From NCBI GenBank assembly GCA_043228905.1, contig JBHGNT010000014.1:2356001-2420000 (forward strand): a stretch of DNA of 64,000 nt, written 5' to 3'. Within the stretch, counting starts at the first letter, position 1; the number at the start of each line of letters is the position of its first letter. Origin of the DNA: Azolla caroliniana. Its lineage: Eukaryota; Polypodiophyta. This document shows, one piece after another, positions 60,986-64,000 of this stretch. Under the pieces are notes generated by a model, which saw only the letters and a program-made list of their open reading frames with translations, ran no database searches and was not told the origin of the DNA. The position numbers were made by a program, and so were the translations under genes.

Positions 60986-62045
60986 TACTCTTCATTGCAT
61001 CTCTGTGAACATTCAGCCACTATTGTTGTTTCATGTTGCATCACAAATGCACCATCTTTATCACAGTCTTCACTAGTTGAGGCATAATTATTTTGTTGTC
61101 TCTTCCCTCTTTTTTCATCATTTTGCTTTTTATAGCATTCAGCTTGTGTATGGCTTGGTTTTCCACAATACCAACAACCATCATCATTCAAATAAGTTTT
61201 CTTACCTCTACCTCGATTGCTCCCCCTGCCTCTAATGTTGTTTCTTCCATTTAAAGCCTGTTGTCCTCTTCCTTGATAACTATTGTTGTTGGTTCTAGGT
61301 GAACCAAATCTTCCATGGCCTCTTCCTCGGCCTCTTCCAGCACTATTGTAGAGGGCTTGCCCCTTAGTCTCAAAGTTTCCTTTGTTTACATCATCCATCT
61401 GATTTCTTTCTTCCACTACAAGCATTGAAACCAGATCTGGAAAACTTGGGATGTTATCCCTTGTGAGAATAGATGTTTTGAAGCTTTTGTATTGAGGTCC
61501 TAAACATCTTAAGCATATTTCCACCTTATCATCATCTTCACATTGATAGAAGCAAGTGATTCACATATGCTCTTTATTTTCAAAGCATGCTCATTCACTA
61601 ACATCTTACCTTTTTCCAAGATATTTAGCTTAGTCTTCAACTGAAGCTTTCTAGCCTTTGTGTTCACTGCAAACAATTTTACTAAACTGTCCCAAACTTC
61701 TTTTGGAAGCATAGCATCCTGTATGTGTCCAAGCATCGAATCTAAGATGCTAAGTGAGAGCCAATGCAATACCTTTCTTGCCCCTTGATTCCATTCCTTA
61801 AATGCTTTAATCTGTACAGCAGTTGCATTTTCTTCAGGGATCTCTGGAGTCTCTTCTAGGTCTCCTTCAATGTAATCCCAGTATCCTTTTCCCCTCAGGA
61901 AATTTGTCATTCTCAATTTCCGCGCCAGGAAATTATTTTTATCCAACTTTTCTATGACTATTTGGCTTCTATTTTCTGTAGCCATTTTCTCTTCCAAATT
62001 AGGGTTAACTTCACAGACAACTCTCTCTCTGATCCAGGTCAGCAA
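60985..62045 (-). pseudogene. copia E gag, one frameshift
   Basis: Gag starts MATENRSQIVIEKLDKNNFL (about 61984) and shows MTNFLRGKGYWDYIEGDLEE and LFAVNTKARKLQLKTKLNIL. A frameshift near 61515 separates it from CLRCLGPQYKSFKTSILTRD, an Arg/Gly-rich stretch (GRGRGHGRFGSPRTN) and the knuckle CWYCGKPSHTQAEC (about 61155). Otherwise both halves are open. Confidence 0.85.
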
Positions 62046-62112
62046 CTAGAAACAAAATTCACATATATGTATTGTTCTGATCTTCTTTATGAGCAATTCA
62101 GCGTTAATACCA

Positions 62113-63255
62113 TGTTACAAAGGCACTACGGCTCTTCTGTGTGCATAGCGGATCGTGATGTGCTAGATCGTTTAGTGCTCAAGACAGAAAGGAGAAGGGG
62201 AAGGAGACTTACCTCTGCACAGTCCAAAAACTTCTATTCCATTACACGCAGAGCTCAACTTGCTCTCGTCTGTTTTCTGTTTTCTATTCATACAACTCTC
62301 TACACTACTCTCACTCTTCTCACTTTTCTACTTCTACACTTACATTTTACCTAAGTATATAAGTGACTTATTGTTGGGAATATGTCCCTCCAATGGGAGG
62401 AAGAACCGACTGATCGGAAAGCCGACAGTCGATGACAGGGAAGATCCGACTGTTCGAAAAACCGACAGTCAAAGAGTCGAAAATAGTGAGACGATTGTTT
62501 GAAGATTCGACTATTATTATTATAGTAATAATGATGATGTGTGGAAACAGATCTCTCCGGACAGGGAGAGAGAGGAGCTAAGTAGATGAGGGACTCAGTC
62601 GAGGCCGATAGCTTGAGGCCGAAACCGAAATCGTGTAAATAGCCAACTCGGGAGACTATAATTGTAAATAGTCTAAGTGTGCGCCCCACGAGGGCTAGGT
62701 ATGTAAATAGCCAGAAAGTTGTGTAAGTATATACGCAACTAGGGAAAACTTTAATGTAAGTGGAACAACGTGACGAACAGAGAGTCAGAGAGTGTGCAGA
62801 GAGTGAGAGTGTGTGAGAGAAGAAGGAAGAGTCGCGCCATAGCTCTGTGTGTGTAACAGCAGATGCACTCGTGAGAGAGAGTGTTGTAATCTTCTCGGCA
62901 TTGTATATCCACTATTTGTATAGTGAAGAATCTGTTCCCGTGGTTTTCCCCGTTTTAGGGTTTTCCACGTAAATCTCTGTGTATACTTTTGTTAATCTTG
63001 TCTTTCTGTATTTCTGCAATTCGTATTTCAGTGCATAGTTTGTTCATTGTGATTTATATTCCGCAACGATTTCTCAACACTTATATATGCAGTTAATTAG
63101 CTGCAAATAGCTAATTAGCTTACTGTAGCTAAATAGCTATGCATAGCTAAATAGTTGTTTCACCTTTATGTCCACTAGTAGCTAATTAGCTTATAGCTAC
63201 TATACCTTATTTCTCACTAAGCATCACATACCTTTGTTGAGCTTGCTCCTCAACA
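62113..63255 (-). mobile_element. Copia E 5' LTR, split by solo LTR F
   Basis: Parts 62113-62371 and 63085-63255 make an LTR of about 430 bp, starting TGTTGAGGAGCAAGC and ending GCCTTTGTAACA on the minus strand. The part near 63090-63200 carries several AGCTAATTAGCT motifs like the array at 6.3-7.1 kb. Confidence 0.78.
62372..63079 (+). mobile_element. Solo LTR F (708 bp)
   Basis: Starts TGTTGGGAATATGTCCC and ends TTTCTCAACA. Both sides carry CTTAT (62367-62371 and 63080-63084), a perfect 5-bp target duplication. No internal coding sequence. It resembles the copia O LTR, and solo LTRs arise by LTR-LTR recombination. It split the copia E LTR next to that LTR's TATA-like CATATATAAG. Confidence 0.9.
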
Positions 63256-63448
63256 GTGAGCGCACCAGCACCAGGTACGACTCGACGCCACGGCGGTGGT
63301 ATGGGACGTCGATCGAGGCTCGAGTCCGTCTCGATCCCTTCGCTCGGGGGTGGTCGGGTGGATCGGCACCTTTCTTTCGCTCTCTCCTTTCTTATTTCAT
63401 ATATCTTTTATCCTTATCATATGCTTACATTCAATCATCACTCTAACA
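63256..63448 (+). mobile_element. LTR fragment, family G
   Basis: Reverse complement of the LTR at 7132 onward. It ends CTCTAACA. Copia E inserted into it, so its left part is missing. Confidence 0.6.
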
Positions 63449-63873
63449 CCGGATAGCAATAGAGAATATGCACAGGTTTAATGGAAAGCTTAATCACACA
63501 AAGAGTACACGGGAGAGACAGAGAGGGTAGAACAGTAAAACTCAATTTAAAATAAAAACACTCTATAGACTCTTTACATACAATGTGCTCAGTGAGCACT
63601 TTTATACAAGTCCTTAAAAGGACTGATAGAAGTACTGACATGTAATTCAATGCTCATACGAGCGACTTACGGTGACTCCTAAAAATATGCCTACGTAGTA
63701 AGCTAGATTTCGTAGGCCTCTAATGGCCTACCGGTTAATACTGATCCGAATTACGATCCGGCTCCTAGTTCCGGATACCAATCCGGACATTGATCCGGTT
63801 CTTTGATCTGAACTCCGATCTAGCTCTAGCTTATTCAGCCGATCCGGATCCGGTTGAGCTTGTCCGCCCAACA
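63449..63873 (-). mobile_element. LTR fragment of the B/C/Q copia family
   Basis: Lacks the first ~30 bases and ends GTCCGCCCAACA. It keeps GTGCTCAGTGAGCAC, the plus-strand CTTTTATACAAG TATA complement, GTCCTTAAAAGGAC and AAGTACTGACATG. Confidence 0.78.
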
Positions 63874-64000
63874 ATATTCATTGAAGACATGTCATTTTCT
63901 TGAATTCATTATTCTTCCAATGAACATCAATTTTATTACTTTTTAAATAATAATAAATAGAAATGACACTTGTGATGAGTGCTACCCAAACTAATGGGTA
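63874..64000. other. Unassigned right edge
   Basis: AT-rich, nothing recognised. Confidence 0.4.

Larger units (their letters stand above)
60691..63255 (-). mobile_element. Ty1/copia element E, 5' part
   Basis: The 5' LTR (62113-63255, interrupted by solo LTR F) is followed on the minus strand by the primer-like TGGTATTAACGC, then gag and protease flank to about 60691. There the frame continues as copia D, so D and E form one composite. Confidence 0.78.

Noticed and set aside
56948-63260. Copia D/E as a normal element with a target duplication
   Set aside because: The flanks GTAGA and GTGAG do not match and the two LTRs belong to different families.

Overview
The window is plant nuclear DNA made almost wholly of transposable elements. 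I see no host gene I can defend, no rRNA gene and no functional tRNA gene. The land-plant call rests on copia primer-binding sites matching plant initiator tRNA-Met (TGGTATCAGAGC, exact or with one change), on copia and Ty3/gypsy polyproteins of plant type, and on deep nesting. One gypsy family resembles the Tf1/sushi and Tcn1-like chromoviruses, which I recall being reported from mosses and lycophytes rather than flowering plants. A non-flowering land plant is therefore plausible, but this is an inference.

Layout. 1-5.4 kb: a decayed gypsy pol (+) and the gag/5' LTR half of a related element (-). 5.4-7.1 kb: unassigned DNA and a long array of the palindrome TAGCTAATTAGCTA. 7.1-12 kb: LTR scraps, three minisatellite fields and a chromovirus 3' end. 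12.5-23 kb: a copia gag remnant, then two decayed copia elements in series (+). 23-24.4 kb: LINE scraps. 24.4-36 kb: copia C (-) with copia B (-) inserted in its 3' LTR; B itself carries a hAT-like element and a solo LTR. 36-39.6 kb: a foldback repeat and an old gypsy. 39.6-45.4 kb: gypsy K, a nearly intact chromovirus with 460-bp LTRs that differ at one visible base. 46-55 kb: decayed copia H (-) split by intact copia I (+, one 1338-codon polyprotein). 55-57 kb: gypsy J (-), a sibling of K. 57-63.3 kb: copia D/E chimera (-) with solo LTR F inside. 63.3-64 kb: two LTR fragments.

Exact target-site duplications (TSDs) confirm several insertions: K (GTCAT), I (AGTTC), B (GCTCT), F (CTTAT) and two of three hAT-like elements (8 bp; the third has one mismatch). 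They give a relative order: C before B; B before its hAT and solo-LTR insertions; H before I; E before F.

The most interesting system is the K/J/L chromovirus family. Its LTRs carry arrays of phased heat-shock-type GAA/TTC units upstream of the TATA box. In K, the bases predicted to start the mRNA are complementary to the site just after the 5' LTR, and this pairing covaries in J. That is what Tf1/sushi-type self-priming would look like. K and J, and also the unrelated element E2, carry a tRNA-like A-box/B-box module antisense near the start of the LTR. Other leads are a ~830-bp hAT-like non-autonomous family, a conserved C-terminal extension on the copia B/C/D polyproteins, and conserved dyads in their LTRs.
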